From Atopostipes sp964624875 (lineage in GTDB: Bacteria; Bacillota; Bacilli; Lactobacillales; Carnobacteriaceae_A): a stretch of DNA of 37,640 nucleotides. The stretch spans positions 1 through 37,640 of the forward strand of contig CAZUZA010000009.1 of the NCBI GenBank assembly GCA_964624875.1, in the 5' to 3' direction. The first letter of the stretch is position 1; each line of letters begins with the position of its first letter. The translations under genes and the position numbers were made by a program. The notes beneath the pieces were generated by a model. It did no database searches and was not told the DNA's origin. It saw only the letters and a program-made list of their open reading frames with translations. Below are positions 1-7,225 of the stretch, piece after piece.

Positions 1-36
1 AGATTTTTTCCATGTAGATCCTGTAAATCTTGACAT
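1..36 (-). CDS. rpsD: 30S ribosomal protein S4, N-terminal 12 codons only (cut by window edge)
   Basis: The minus strand reads MSRFTGSTWKKS from an ATG at 36, the usual start of Firmicutes S4, preceded by TGGAGGA about 8 bases upstream. S4 is a primary 16S rRNA-binding protein of the small subunit and, in Bacillus, represses its own translation through its mRNA leader. Only 12 codons lie in the window, so identity rests on the distinctive N-terminus, the strong ribosome binding site, and the long leader with a consensus promoter (218-246) typical of a ribosomal protein gene transcribed alone. Confidence 0.85.
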   Translation of the reverse strand, partial: MSRFTGSTWKKS

Positions 37-211
37 ATTTATTTCCTCCATTATAAATGTTTTGGAGTAAAATAACGAAACGGATAGAAGCTCAATAATA
101 CGTGCATTCCCTTTTAATTTTCACCGAAGAGCAGCCGCTGGTTACTCATTCACCACTTAAGGTAAGGAAATGTTGACGTGATCATCGCCTCTTGCTGCAT
201 TATTTTACACA
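37..211 (-). ncRNA. rpsD 5' leader, candidate S4 autoregulatory RNA
   Basis: About 175 bases separate the inferred transcription start (near 211) from the rpsD start codon, with no open reading frame between. In Firmicutes rpsD is usually monocistronic, and S4 binds a structured leader to repress itself. Length and position fit that element. I did not resolve a convincing full pseudoknot by eye, so the RNA call is inferred from context. Confidence 0.5.
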
Positions 212-217
212 ACGAAT

Positions 218-246
218 ATTGTACCAATGATGTTCCACAAAGTCAA
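218..246 (-). promoter_or_regulatory. Sigma-A promoter for rpsD
   Basis: On the minus strand, TTGACT (246-241) is followed by 17 bases and TACAAT (223-218). It lies just past the end of the aldo/keto reductase gene, so rpsD has its own start. Both hexamers and the spacer are near consensus. Confidence 0.85.
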
Positions 247-261
247 TATTTAATTGAAAGT

Positions 262-1182
262 TTATGGTAGTTTGTTTCCTGCAGCTTTATAAAGTGCATA
301 CCAGTCATCACGAGACATCTTGATACTTGCTGCCTTAGCGATTTGTTCGATACGTCCGACATTCATCGTTCCTGCAATCACTTGCATGTTCGCTGGATGA
401 CGTAAAATCCAAGTGGATGCAATCCCCGTTGGTGTGGTTCCGTATTTTTCAGCTAATTCTTTCAGTTTACTATTTAATTCTGGATAGTCTTCATGCCCAA
501 TGTAAACACCTTTTCCTTCTGACGCTTGATATGGTGACCACGCCTGGATTGTCATGTTATTAAGTCGAGAATATTCTAAAATACCACCATCATGATCTAC
601 ACTGGCACTTTCTGTCCGATTGACATTGAATCCAAAATCAATCATTCCCGTATGCATTAATCCAAATTGTAATTGGTTCGCAAAGAGAGGCTGTTTTACA
701 GCCGTTTTCAGTAATTGAACTTGCCCTGGACTGAAGTTGCTGACGCCAAAATGACGCACCTTCCCTTGTTGCTCTAAGGTATTGAAAGCTTCTGCCACTT
801 CTTCAGGTTCCATTAATGTATCTGGACGGTGAAGTAACAGGGCGTCTAGGTGATCCATATTTAGTCGTTTTAGGATACCTTCTACGGATTCAATGATATG
901 TTCCTTTGAGAAATTAAATTGCTGGCGGTCTCCAGTAATAATGCCACATTTTGATTGTACAAATATGTCATCACGCTGAATGCTTGTTTGACTTAATGCG
1001 TCTGCAAAGATTTTCTCGCTTTCTCCACCACCATATATATCAGCATGGTCAAAAAATGTTATCCCGTTTTCGAATGCTGTCTCAAGAACGGCTACTGGAT
1101 CTTCTGCTTTCCCAATACGCATTAAACCTAGAATAACTGCTGATACTTCTTCTTGACTTGAACCAAATTGAATCTTTTTCAT
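262..1182 (-). CDS. Aldo/keto reductase (YdhF-like oxidoreductase)
   Basis: This 306-residue protein is an NADPH-dependent reductase of the aldo/keto reductase superfamily (TIM barrel, cytosolic). The catalytic tetrad can be read in order: Asp and Tyr in DHADIYGGG, Lys in VQSKCG, His in LLLHRPD. GVSNFS near residue 150 is the usual barrel motif, and the C-terminal part carries the TWILRHP and IAGTMN segments of the cofactor-binding region. The start is the ATG at 1182: AAAGGAG lies just upstream, while the in-frame GTG at 1194 overlaps that ribosome binding site. Physiological substrate unknown. No terminator is evident before the rpsD promoter. Confidence 0.88.
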   Translation of the reverse strand: MKKIQFGSSQEEVSAVILGLMRIGKAEDPVAVLETAFENGITFFDHADIYGGGESEKIFADALSQTSIQRDDIFVQSKCGIITGDRQQFNFSKEHIIESVEGILKRLNMDHLDALLLHRPDTLMEPEEVAEAFNTLEQQGKVRHFGVSNFSPGQVQLLKTAVKQPLFANQLQFGLMHTGMIDFGFNVNRTESASVDHDGGILEYSRLNNMTIQAWSPYQASEGKGVYIGHEDYPELNSKLKELAEKYGTTPTGIASTWILRHPANMQVIAGTMNVGRIEQIAKAASIKMSRDDWYALYKAAGNKLP

Positions 1183-1226
1183 TTTACAAGTCACTCCTTT
1201 ATGTCATTATCCTTTATATCATAACA

Positions 1227-1254
1227 AAACTAGTAGATTTTCACCTACTAGTTT
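1227..1254 (-). terminator. Hairpin downstream of the CsbD-like gene
   Basis: A 10-bp perfect inverted repeat, AAACTAGTAG (minus strand) with its complement, closes an 8-base loop and is followed on the minus strand by TTTTGTTAT. It begins 7 bases past the stop codon of the CsbD-like gene. The stem is AT-rich and the T-run is interrupted, so it may be a weak terminator that allows some transcription into the reductase gene. Confidence 0.55.
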
Positions 1255-1260
1255 CATCTA

Positions 1261-1458
1261 TTATTTATTATTCTTTCGTTTAAACTCTTCTATCTTTTCA
1301 TTGATTGTTCTAGAAAGGTTATTCATCGTATCTTCACTTGAATCTTTGGATTTGCCTACTGATTCTTGAATATGTCCTTTTAATACTTGCATTTGATCAT
1401 CTGTTAATTCTCCAGCTACTTGGTTTAATTTCCCTTTTATTTCATCTATATTTACCAT
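1261..1458 (-). CDS. CsbD-like general stress protein
   Basis: A 65-residue, strongly charged, helical protein. The N-terminal half (IDEIKGKLNQVAGELTDDQ) has the pattern of the CsbD family, in which short KG.....G repeats form small helical bundles; many members are induced by stress, but their biochemical role is unknown. The C-terminal half diverges (SRTINEKIEEFKRKNNK). The ribosome binding site AAGGAGGGG lies 9 bases before the ATG at 1458. Confidence 0.75.
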   Translation of the reverse strand: MVNIDEIKGKLNQVAGELTDDQMQVLKGHIQESVGKSKDSSEDTMNNLSRTINEKIEEFKRKNNK

Positions 1459-1497
1459 TGAAATACCCCTCCTTCCTTATTAGATACTCTTAAAGCT

Positions 1498-1527
1498 ATT
1501 ATAAACCTAGACGTTGAAAGACAGCAA
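1498..1527 (-). promoter_or_regulatory. Candidate promoter for the CsbD-like gene
   Basis: Minus-strand TTGCTG (1527-1522), an 18-base spacer and a perfect TATAAT (1503-1498) lie about 40 bases upstream of the gene. No SigB-type GTTTAA/GGGTAT pair was seen. Confidence 0.6.
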
Positions 1528-1602
1528 ACCATACGTTTTAAAGTAGTTTTACCCATTTTTATAATTCTTTAAGGCTAGAATTTTATAAGTTGCATCCTTT
1601 TA

Positions 1603-1649
1603 TGTTAAAATGTATTGGAAGGAACATTGCGTTTGAATTTACGTATAAT
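1603..1649 (+). promoter_or_regulatory. Candidate promoter region for ald
   Basis: Two possible -10 elements face ald: an extended TGTTAAAAT (1603-1611) and a perfect TATAAT (1644-1649). Neither has a good -35 hexamer at the right distance, which would fit a promoter needing an activator; that is inference. Confidence 0.4.
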
Positions 1650-1695
1650 GTAATTTTTTAAAAAATGATTTTGAAATAATACAGGAGGAATTTCT

Positions 1696-2811
1696 ATGAT
1701 AATTGGAGTACCTAAAGAGATTAAAGCATATGAAAACCGAGTAGCTGCAACACCAAGTGATATTGCAGATTTTGTTAGTGCTGGACATGAAGTATATGTT
1801 GAGACTAATGCAGGAGTAGGTTCAGGGTTTACAGATGAGGAATACGCAGAAGCTGGTGCAGAGATTAAGGAGACAGCTGCTGAAGTATGGAAAGCTAAAT
1901 TGATTATAAAAGTTAAAGAGCCTTTAGAAGAAGAGTATGAATATTTCTACGATGGGCAAATTCTATTAACATACTTACACTTAGCAAATGACAAGAAGTT
2001 AACAGAAGCATTAGTTGAGAAAAATGTTTCAGCTGTAGGTTATGAAACCATTTCTGTTAAAGGACAATTACCTTTATTAAAACCAATGAGTGAAGTAGCT
2101 GGACGTTTTGCTGTTCAAGCTGGTGCAGAGTTCTTACAACACAAACATGGTGGTTCTGGTATCTTACTAAGTGGTGTTCCCGGAGTCAAAAGAGGTCGAG
2201 TGGTAGTTATTGGTGGTGGAATCGTTGGATTAAACGCTGCTAAAATCGCACTAGGACTTGGTGCTCACGTAACAATCTTAGATGTTAATCCAAATCGTTT
2301 AGCTGAAATCGATGATTTATATGGTTCTCAAATTGATACTCTGATGTCAAATTCATATAACATTGCACAAGCAGTAAAAGATGCTGATATTGTTGTAGGT
2401 TCTGTATTAATTGCAGGAGCCAAAGCACCAGTATTAGTTACAGAAAAAATGATAAAGACCATGAAACCAGGTTCAGTAATTGTTGACGTGGCGATTGACC
2501 AAGGTGGTAACTTTGAGACGTCTACCCATGCAACAACACATGATGACCCTATATATAAAGTTCATGACATCATTCACTATACGGTTGCAAACATCCCTGG
2601 TGCTGTGCCACATACAGCTACTATTGCACTTACAAACGTTACAATACCATACGCTCTTCAAATCGCAAACAAAGGTTTAGAGAAGGCATTCTTAAATAAC
2701 CAAGCCATTATGCGTGGTATGAACGTGTACAAGGGGCTAGTAACAAATGAAGGTGTTGCAAATGCTTTAGATATGAAGCATACAAACATGTACAACTTAA
2801 TTCGAGGTTAA
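1696..2811 (+). CDS. ald: Alanine dehydrogenase
   Basis: A 371-residue cytosolic enzyme catalysing reversible NAD-dependent conversion of L-alanine to pyruvate and ammonia. The N-terminus MIIGVPKEIKAYENRVAATP is characteristic of the AlaDH/PNT family. The catalytic region includes LIIKVKEP (substrate-binding Lys) and LTYLHLA (catalytic His). The Rossmann NAD site VVVIGGGIVGLNAAKIALGLG lies near residues 170-190, followed by the acidic ILDVN that selects NAD. Full length for the family. AGGAGG sits 8 bases before the ATG. It stands alone, closed by its own terminator. Confidence 0.96.
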   Translation: MIIGVPKEIKAYENRVAATPSDIADFVSAGHEVYVETNAGVGSGFTDEEYAEAGAEIKETAAEVWKAKLIIKVKEPLEEEYEYFYDGQILLTYLHLANDKKLTEALVEKNVSAVGYETISVKGQLPLLKPMSEVAGRFAVQAGAEFLQHKHGGSGILLSGVPGVKRGRVVVIGGGIVGLNAAKIALGLGAHVTILDVNPNRLAEIDDLYGSQIDTLMSNSYNIAQAVKDADIVVGSVLIAGAKAPVLVTEKMIKTMKPGSVIVDVAIDQGGNFETSTHATTHDDPIYKVHDIIHYTVANIPGAVPHTATIALTNVTIPYALQIANKGLEKAFLNNQAIMRGMNVYKGLVTNEGVANALDMKHTNMYNLIRG

Positions 2812-2828
2812 ACCAAAATAGATATAAA

Positions 2829-2870
2829 AGAAGCACACTGGAAGATTTTCATCTTTCGGTGTGCTTTTTT
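2829..2870 (+). terminator. Terminator of ald, probably shared with luxS
   Basis: AAGCACAC pairs with GTGTGCTT, with an inner GAAGAT/ATCTTTC stem and TTTTTT after it on plus. On the minus strand the same hairpin is followed by CTTTTATA, so it can also end convergent luxS transcription. Confidence 0.88.
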
Positions 2871-2919
2871 CGTTATTGTCGGTAACTTTTTAAATAGTCG
2901 ATAATATAAACTTTTTTGA

Positions 2920-3384
2920 TTATTTAAAAATGCGTTCGAATGGATCGCGACTAATTCTTTGCTCTAAGACTTGTTTGGCATATTCTTTCGCTGCAAACAA
3001 ACTATGGTCACGATAGTTTCCACATTCTTTTGCTGTTACTGCTGGAATAACTTCTGTATCTAATACATCATGTAATGTATTTTCTAACGCAACAGCAATT
3101 TCATCCGCTGATGATTCATTCCATTTAATACAGTAAAAACCTGTACGACAACCCATAGGTGAAACATCAATAACACCTTCTAAGTGGTCACGTAGGTAAG
3201 TCGCAAATAAATGCTCTAACGTGTGGACAGCACCTGTTGGTAAAGCATCTTGATTCGGCTGCAATAAGCGTAAATCAATTTTCTGAATGGTGCTTCCCTT
3301 CTCGTCGTGTTCTATACCTGCTATTCGTACATACGGTGCTTTTACAATATTATGATCTAACTCAAAACTTTCTACTCTTGCCAA
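2920..3384 (-). CDS. luxS: S-ribosylhomocysteine lyase (AI-2 synthesis)
   Basis: LuxS cleaves S-ribosylhomocysteine to homocysteine and DPD, the precursor of autoinducer-2, as a metal-dependent homodimer. With the start at the TTG (3384) the protein begins MARVESFELDHN and has 154 residues, matching the family. Metal ligands His54 and His58 sit in HTLEH with catalytic Glu57; Cys79 in SPMGCRTGFY is the catalytic Cys, and Cys121 in KECGNYRD the third ligand. AGGGTGA lies 6 bases before TTG; the GTG at 3393 overlaps that site and is less likely. It lies 33 bases downstream of mtnN, which makes its substrate. Confidence 0.96.
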   Translation of the reverse strand: MARVESFELDHNIVKAPYVRIAGIEHDEKGSTIQKIDLRLLQPNQDALPTGAVHTLEHLFATYLRDHLEGVIDVSPMGCRTGFYCIKWNESSADEIAVALENTLHDVLDTEVIPAVTAKECGNYRDHSLFAAKEYAKQVLEQRISRDPFERIFK

Positions 3385-3417
3385 TTCTATCACCCTAATT
3401 TAAATTTCTATTTTTTC

Positions 3418-4125
3418 TTATTCCTCAACATGTTTCGATAAGTTCTCAATAAATAACATTACTAGTTCTGCCGAACGTTTGCCAGCTAACAGGACAAATT
3501 CATCAAAGTTTACCGTCGCTTCTTCATCGGCAGTATCTGATACCGCACGCACGACAGCAAATGGCTTATCAAATTGAGCACAAGTCTGAGCGACTGCTGC
3601 CCCTTCCATTTCAGTAACAAGGGCTTCAGGGAAATGGTCTTTAATCTCTGCAATTTTCTCAGCACTCGATATAAACGAATCACCCGTCACAATAAGTCCT
3701 TTTTGAACATGCCAATCAATCTCAGTAGCTGCCTCATCCAGCAACTGACAAATTTTTTCATCAGCTGTATACTGCGCAGCCATTTGTGGAATTTGACCGT
3801 ATGTATAACCAAAACCACGGTTATCTACATCATGGTAGGTTAAGCTCGATGCGATGACTAAATCCCCGATCGATAAACCTTCGCCAATTCCACCAGCAGA
3901 ACCTGTGTTAATGACCACATCGACTTCAAAAACTTGAATTAATAATGTTGTCGCAATCGTCGCATTCACTTTTCCGATTCCCGAACGCACAACTGTCACA
4001 TGATGATCCGATAACTTCCCATCGTAAAATGTTTGGTTTGCAATTTCATACACTTCCCCCGAAGAAATTTCCTCCGTGAGTCGTTTAATTTCTTCGTCCA
4101 TCGCGACTAATATTCCAATTTTCAT
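3418..4125 (-). CDS. mtnN: 5'-methylthioadenosine/S-adenosylhomocysteine nucleosidase
   Basis: Pfs/MtnN hydrolyses S-adenosylhomocysteine and methylthioadenosine, releasing adenine; the first product feeds LuxS directly. The 235 residues match the family length. Catalytic signatures are visible: MKIGILVAMDEE at the N-terminus (Glu12), NTGSAGG near residue 75, VTEMEGAA (ribose-binding Glu) and AVSDTADE (general-acid Asp). The start has AAGGAG 8 bases upstream. Together with luxS it forms the methyl-cycle recycling pair, transcribed from the nudF side. Confidence 0.96.
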   Translation of the reverse strand: MKIGILVAMDEEIKRLTEEISSGEVYEIANQTFYDGKLSDHHVTVVRSGIGKVNATIATTLLIQVFEVDVVINTGSAGGIGEGLSIGDLVIASSLTYHDVDNRGFGYTYGQIPQMAAQYTADEKICQLLDEAATEIDWHVQKGLIVTGDSFISSAEKIAEIKDHFPEALVTEMEGAAVAQTCAQFDKPFAVVRAVSDTADEEATVNFDEFVLLAGKRSAELVMLFIENLSKHVEE

Positions 4126-4149
4126 TTTCTTTTCTCCTTAACGAATATG

Positions 4150-4395
4150 CTAGATAAATAGTATAATGACCCACGTTATAATAAGCAATAAGAGGACCGT
4201 TAAAATTAATAACGATAACGTACGATCTGTCCGACGATAGCGTGCTTGAACATCCGAGCGTTTTTTCTTTGTCTTCCCTTGTCTATTCAGTTTAAATTCT
4301 TCTATTCTTGATTTAAATGTGGATTTTACTTTTTCTTTTCTTTCTCTTTTTAACTCTTCTTGTTCTTCTCGTCTTCTTTCAGACCTCAAATTCAT
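4150..4395 (-). CDS. Small C-terminally anchored basic membrane protein, MacP-like by synteny
   Basis: An 81-residue protein with a very basic, helical N-terminal cytoplasmic part (RSERRREEQEELKRERKEK and KTKKKRSDVQARYRRTDR) and a single C-terminal membrane helix (LSLLILTVLLLLIITWVIIL). From memory, in Streptococcus pneumoniae the gene between the Nudix gene and pfs is macP, whose product activates the penicillin-binding protein PBP2a; the same order and topology here suggest the family, but I see no direct sequence proof. The start is taken at the ATG at 4395, with AAGG about 9 bases upstream; in-frame ATG (4401) and TTG (4404) are too close to that site. Confidence 0.65.
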   Translation of the reverse strand: MNLRSERRREEQEELKRERKEKVKSTFKSRIEEFKLNRQGKTKKKRSDVQARYRRTDRTLSLLILTVLLLLIITWVIILFI

Positions 4396-4417
4396 AATCA
4401 TCAACCTTATTTATTTT

Positions 4418-4975
4418 TTAAGACTGTTTCTCTTTCGTACGGCGCATTTGCCAATAGAATAAGGCAAAGACAGTTTTTGAGTCACATAACTCGCCACGTG
4501 AATAAGCATCCATGGCTTCATCAAAGTCTAGCTCGACGACTTCAATAAATTCTTCATCATCTTGAGGAAGGGGGTTATCGACACGCTTCACATCATGGGC
4601 TTCGTAAATTTCTAAAAATTCATCGGTAAAACCAGGGGTACTATAAAACGACGTCACAAAGCGCCAATTTTCAGATTGTAAGCCGGTTTCCTCTTCTAAC
4701 TCACGTTTGGCTGTAACCATCCCATCTTTGTCATCATCCTCACGTAAACCAGCTGGTAACTCTAACGTCGTCTTCCCTATCGATACGCGATACTGACGGA
4801 CTAACACGAGTTTATTATCTGCTGTAAATGGTAGCACGGCTGCGGCGGCTTTATGCCGGACAATTTCTCGTTTCGCCTCTCTGCCATCTGGTAAAATAAC
4901 ATCTGCTAATTGATAAGTGGTAACTGCTCCTTCATGAACTGTTTCAACATTAACGATTTTCTCTTCAAAATCCAT
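4418..4975 (-). CDS. nudF: Nudix hydrolase, ADP-ribose pyrophosphatase type
   Basis: A 185-residue cytosolic Nudix enzyme likely to cleave ADP-ribose to AMP and ribose-5-phosphate. The segment LVRQYRVSIGKTTLELPAG is typical of the ADP-ribose pyrophosphatase subfamily, and the Nudix box follows with its catalytic RELEEETGL. The box carries one extra residue between its Gly and the RE pair, and Asp where the first Glu is usual; the metal-binding REXXEE core is intact. First gene of a group with the MacP-like gene, mtnN and luxS. Confidence 0.88.
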   Translation of the reverse strand: MDFEEKIVNVETVHEGAVTTYQLADVILPDGREAKREIVRHKAAAAVLPFTADNKLVLVRQYRVSIGKTTLELPAGLREDDDKDGMVTAKRELEEETGLQSENWRFVTSFYSTPGFTDEFLEIYEAHDVKRVDNPLPQDDEEFIEVVELDFDEAMDAYSRGELCDSKTVFALFYWQMRRTKEKQS

Positions 4976-5004
4976 TATTTATTCCCACCTCTCGTATTTT
5001 AACT

Positions 5005-5035
5005 ATTATAACATTTTATAAAATTAGATTTACAA
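5005..5035 (-). promoter_or_regulatory. Promoter for the nudF-mtnN-luxS group
   Basis: On the minus strand an extended -10, TGTTATAAT (hexamer 5010-5005), is preceded by a weak TTGTAA (5035-5030) at 19 bases. Position fits a leader of about 25 bases before nudF. Confidence 0.6.
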
Positions 5036-5092
5036 TATTTGATTAAAATAGTGCTAAAGTCTGAGTAAATAATAGGGGTTTTATGGTAGTAT

Positions 5093-5098
5093 TATAAT
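5093..5098 (+). promoter_or_regulatory. -10 element for xpaC-telA
   Basis: A perfect TATAAT with no convincing -35. It would start RNA near 5105, just before AAAGGA (5109-5114). This argues that translation of xpaC begins at 5121 or 5127 and not at the ATG at 5097. Confidence 0.5.
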
Positions 5099-5126
5099 GA
5101 GATTTAGGAAAGGATGTCGGTTGATT

Positions 5127-5816
5127 ATGAAAAAAGAAACATCCAATAAATTATTTATATTAATTTTAGCTATAATAACGGCAGTCGTTGTTGCTGTTAT
5201 GCTTGGCTTAATGAATGTGAATGGATCATTTTCATTTATTATTGGAGCAATAGTAGGTTTTAGTCTCTATATTATTTTCTTAAGAAAGCAAAGTCCCCCT
5301 CGAAAGAAAAAAGGTTTAAAGCCTGTATCAGATAAACGCGAAGCATTTTATAAATCTAGAGGCCTGACGGATGAAGATATTCGATTTTTCAGAGACACGA
5401 TGAATAAAGCAAAAGCTGAAATAATCCAAGTCGAAACAAATATGACAGGTACAGGGAAATTAAAAGCCATTGCAAATCGAAATAACACCTTACATTTGAT
5501 GAAAGTGATGTTTAAAGATATTGTGAATGAGCCCGAGCGCTTGCATGAAGTGGACCAATTTTTGTATGTTCACTTACCGAGCTTAGCAGACCTAACCAAT
5601 AAATATGTATCGATTAATCAGCACCAAGCAAAAAATAAAGAGACATATGACATATTAGAAAAATCTGCGAACACGATTGACAAGATGTGTCAGCGCATTT
5701 CTCAAGATTACATTGATTTCCGTTCGACAGATATTTCTGAATTAGCTAATGAAGTTGAATTAGCTAAAACGCGCTTAAATCGATACGGTTCAGATATAGA
5801 AGATGATGAAATTTAA
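5127..5816 (+). CDS. XpaC-like 5-bromo-4-chloroindolyl phosphate hydrolysis protein
   Basis: A 229-residue protein with two N-terminal membrane helices (LFILILAIITAVVVAVMLG, then SFSFIIGAIVGFSLYIIF), a basic linker (RKQSPPRKKKG) and a long helical cytoplasmic domain, the layout of the XpaC family. The family name comes from a colony-colour phenotype; its true role is unknown, but it is regularly paired with telA, as here (48 bases apart). The start is ATG 5127 or the in-frame TTG 5121, which is 6 bases from AAAGGA; the upstream ATG at 5097 overlaps the -10 element. Confidence 0.82.
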   Translation: MKKETSNKLFILILAIITAVVVAVMLGLMNVNGSFSFIIGAIVGFSLYIIFLRKQSPPRKKKGLKPVSDKREAFYKSRGLTDEDIRFFRDTMNKAKAEIIQVETNMTGTGKLKAIANRNNTLHLMKVMFKDIVNEPERLHEVDQFLYVHLPSLADLTNKYVSINQHQAKNKETYDILEKSANTIDKMCQRISQDYIDFRSTDISELANEVELAKTRLNRYGSDIEDDEI

Positions 5817-5864
5817 TCAATAAAATGCACGAATGCATATAGATGCTTAGAAAGGATTAGATGT

Positions 5865-7100
5865 ATGACTGAAAACGAACAAAATAACGATCTAAATAAA
5901 GCGACCCAAACATCAAATGACCATCCAGTTGGCTCGGCTTCAATTGATGATTTATTAAAAGACCCTTTTAGCGAACCTATACCAATGCCTGAAATGGATG
6001 TTATGAGTAAAGAACAAGAAGAACGCGTGCTCGGACAAACAATCAATCAATTACCTGAAGAACAACAGGCAACCGCTAGAGAATTAGCGAAGCAAATTGA
6101 TTACACGGATACCGAAGCTGTTCTGAATTATGGTTCGAAAGCTCAACAAAAAATCGGGGATTTTTCACATCACGTACTAGATCATGTGCAAAATCAAGAA
6201 ACCGGTCAAATCGGTGAAGCTATTAACGACTTAATGTTTTACCTAGAAGAATCAAATCCAAATGAATTAGCCGAAGAAAAACCAAACTTTGTTCAAAAAC
6301 TGTTTAGACGTGCAAAGCGTTCAGTTTATGAAACAACAGCAAAGTATCAAAAGATTGGTGCCCAAGTTGACCGTATTTCATTGCAATTAGATAAACAAAA
6401 AAGCTTATTGTTAGAAGATAACAAAATGCTTGCTCAATTATATGATCAAAACTTAAATTACTACCAAGCATTGAACATTTACATTGCAGCTGGTGAATTA
6501 CGAGTTCAAGAGTTAGAAAATGAAGTCATTCCAGCAGCTTTAGCCGAAGCAGAAGAATCAGCTGACCAAATGCTGGTACAAAAAGTAAACGACTTAAATC
6601 AATTTTTAAACCGTTTAGAAAAACGTGTGCATGATTTACGCATCACTCGTCAAATTACTCTACAACAAGCACCACAAATTCGTCTAATTCAAAATACGAA
6701 CCAAGCACTAGCAGAACGTATTCAGACATCAATTAATACAGCGATTCCATTATGGAAGAACCAGATCGTCATCTCACTTACCCTCTTACGTAAGCAAGAT
6801 GCCGTCGCTGCCCAACGTCGCGTTTCAGATGCTACAAATGAGATGCTGAAGCGAAATTCAGAGATGCTGAAACAGTCTTCAATTGAAACAGCTCGTGAAA
6901 CAGAACGTGCCGTTGTTGATATCGAGACATTGCAAAAAACGCAATCAGATTTAATTGAAACCCTTCAAGAAACATTGTCTATCCAGAAAGACGGTACACA
7001 AAAACGTCGTGAGGCGGAACAACAATTAGTTGTTATGGAGGATCAGTTAAGAGATCAGTTGTTGGATATCACACAACAATCACAAAGCGACAAGAACTAA
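5865..7100 (+). CDS. telA: TelA-like toxic anion resistance protein
   Basis: A 411-residue soluble, almost wholly helical protein of the TelA family (toxic anion resistance, Pfam PF05816). An acidic N-terminal region (about residues 1-80) precedes a long coiled-coil body with typical segments GQIGEAINDLM, KFQKI-like AKYQKIGAQVDRI and QAPQIRLIQNTNQAL. The family is linked to resistance to tellurite, some antibiotics and cell-wall stress; the mechanism is unknown. RBS AAGGATT is close to the ATG. Second gene of the pair, closed by a strong terminator. Confidence 0.9.
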   Translation: MTENEQNNDLNKATQTSNDHPVGSASIDDLLKDPFSEPIPMPEMDVMSKEQEERVLGQTINQLPEEQQATARELAKQIDYTDTEAVLNYGSKAQQKIGDFSHHVLDHVQNQETGQIGEAINDLMFYLEESNPNELAEEKPNFVQKLFRRAKRSVYETTAKYQKIGAQVDRISLQLDKQKSLLLEDNKMLAQLYDQNLNYYQALNIYIAAGELRVQELENEVIPAALAEAEESADQMLVQKVNDLNQFLNRLEKRVHDLRITRQITLQQAPQIRLIQNTNQALAERIQTSINTAIPLWKNQIVISLTLLRKQDAVAAQRRVSDATNEMLKRNSEMLKQSSIETARETERAVVDIETLQKTQSDLIETLQETLSIQKDGTQKRREAEQQLVVMEDQLRDQLLDITQQSQSDKN

Positions 7101-7107
7101 CCATTGA

Positions 7108-7142
7108 GCCAAGAGACGAAAAGTCTCTTGGCTTTTTATTTT
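7108..7142 (+). terminator. Terminator of xpaC-telA
   Basis: GCCAAGAGAC, a 5-base loop, the perfect complement GTCTCTTGGC and then TTTTTATTTT form a textbook intrinsic terminator 7 bases past telA. Confidence 0.95.
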
Positions 7143-7171
7143 CCCATTCATCTCTTTTTCATCCATGGTAA

Positions 7172-7216
7172 AACGAAAAACCGGACTTCAGCATTTAGCT
7201 GTAGTCCGGTTTTTTA
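7172..7216 (-). terminator. Terminator of ileS (bidirectional form)
   Basis: The stem AACCGGACT/AGTCCGGTT is extended by CAGC/GCTG around a short loop. The minus strand continues TTTTTCGTTTT; the plus side also has a T-run, so it backs up the telA terminator against convergent reading. Confidence 0.92.
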
Positions 7217-7225
7217 AATTATCTC

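Noticed and set aside
4680..4770. The altered Nudix box as a sign of an inactive enzyme
   Set aside because: The catalytic REXXEE core is complete; one inserted residue before it lies in a tolerant loop.
5097..5126. ATG at 5097 as the xpaC start
   Set aside because: It overlaps the -10 element and lies upstream of the only good ribosome binding site; 5121 or 5127 is favoured.
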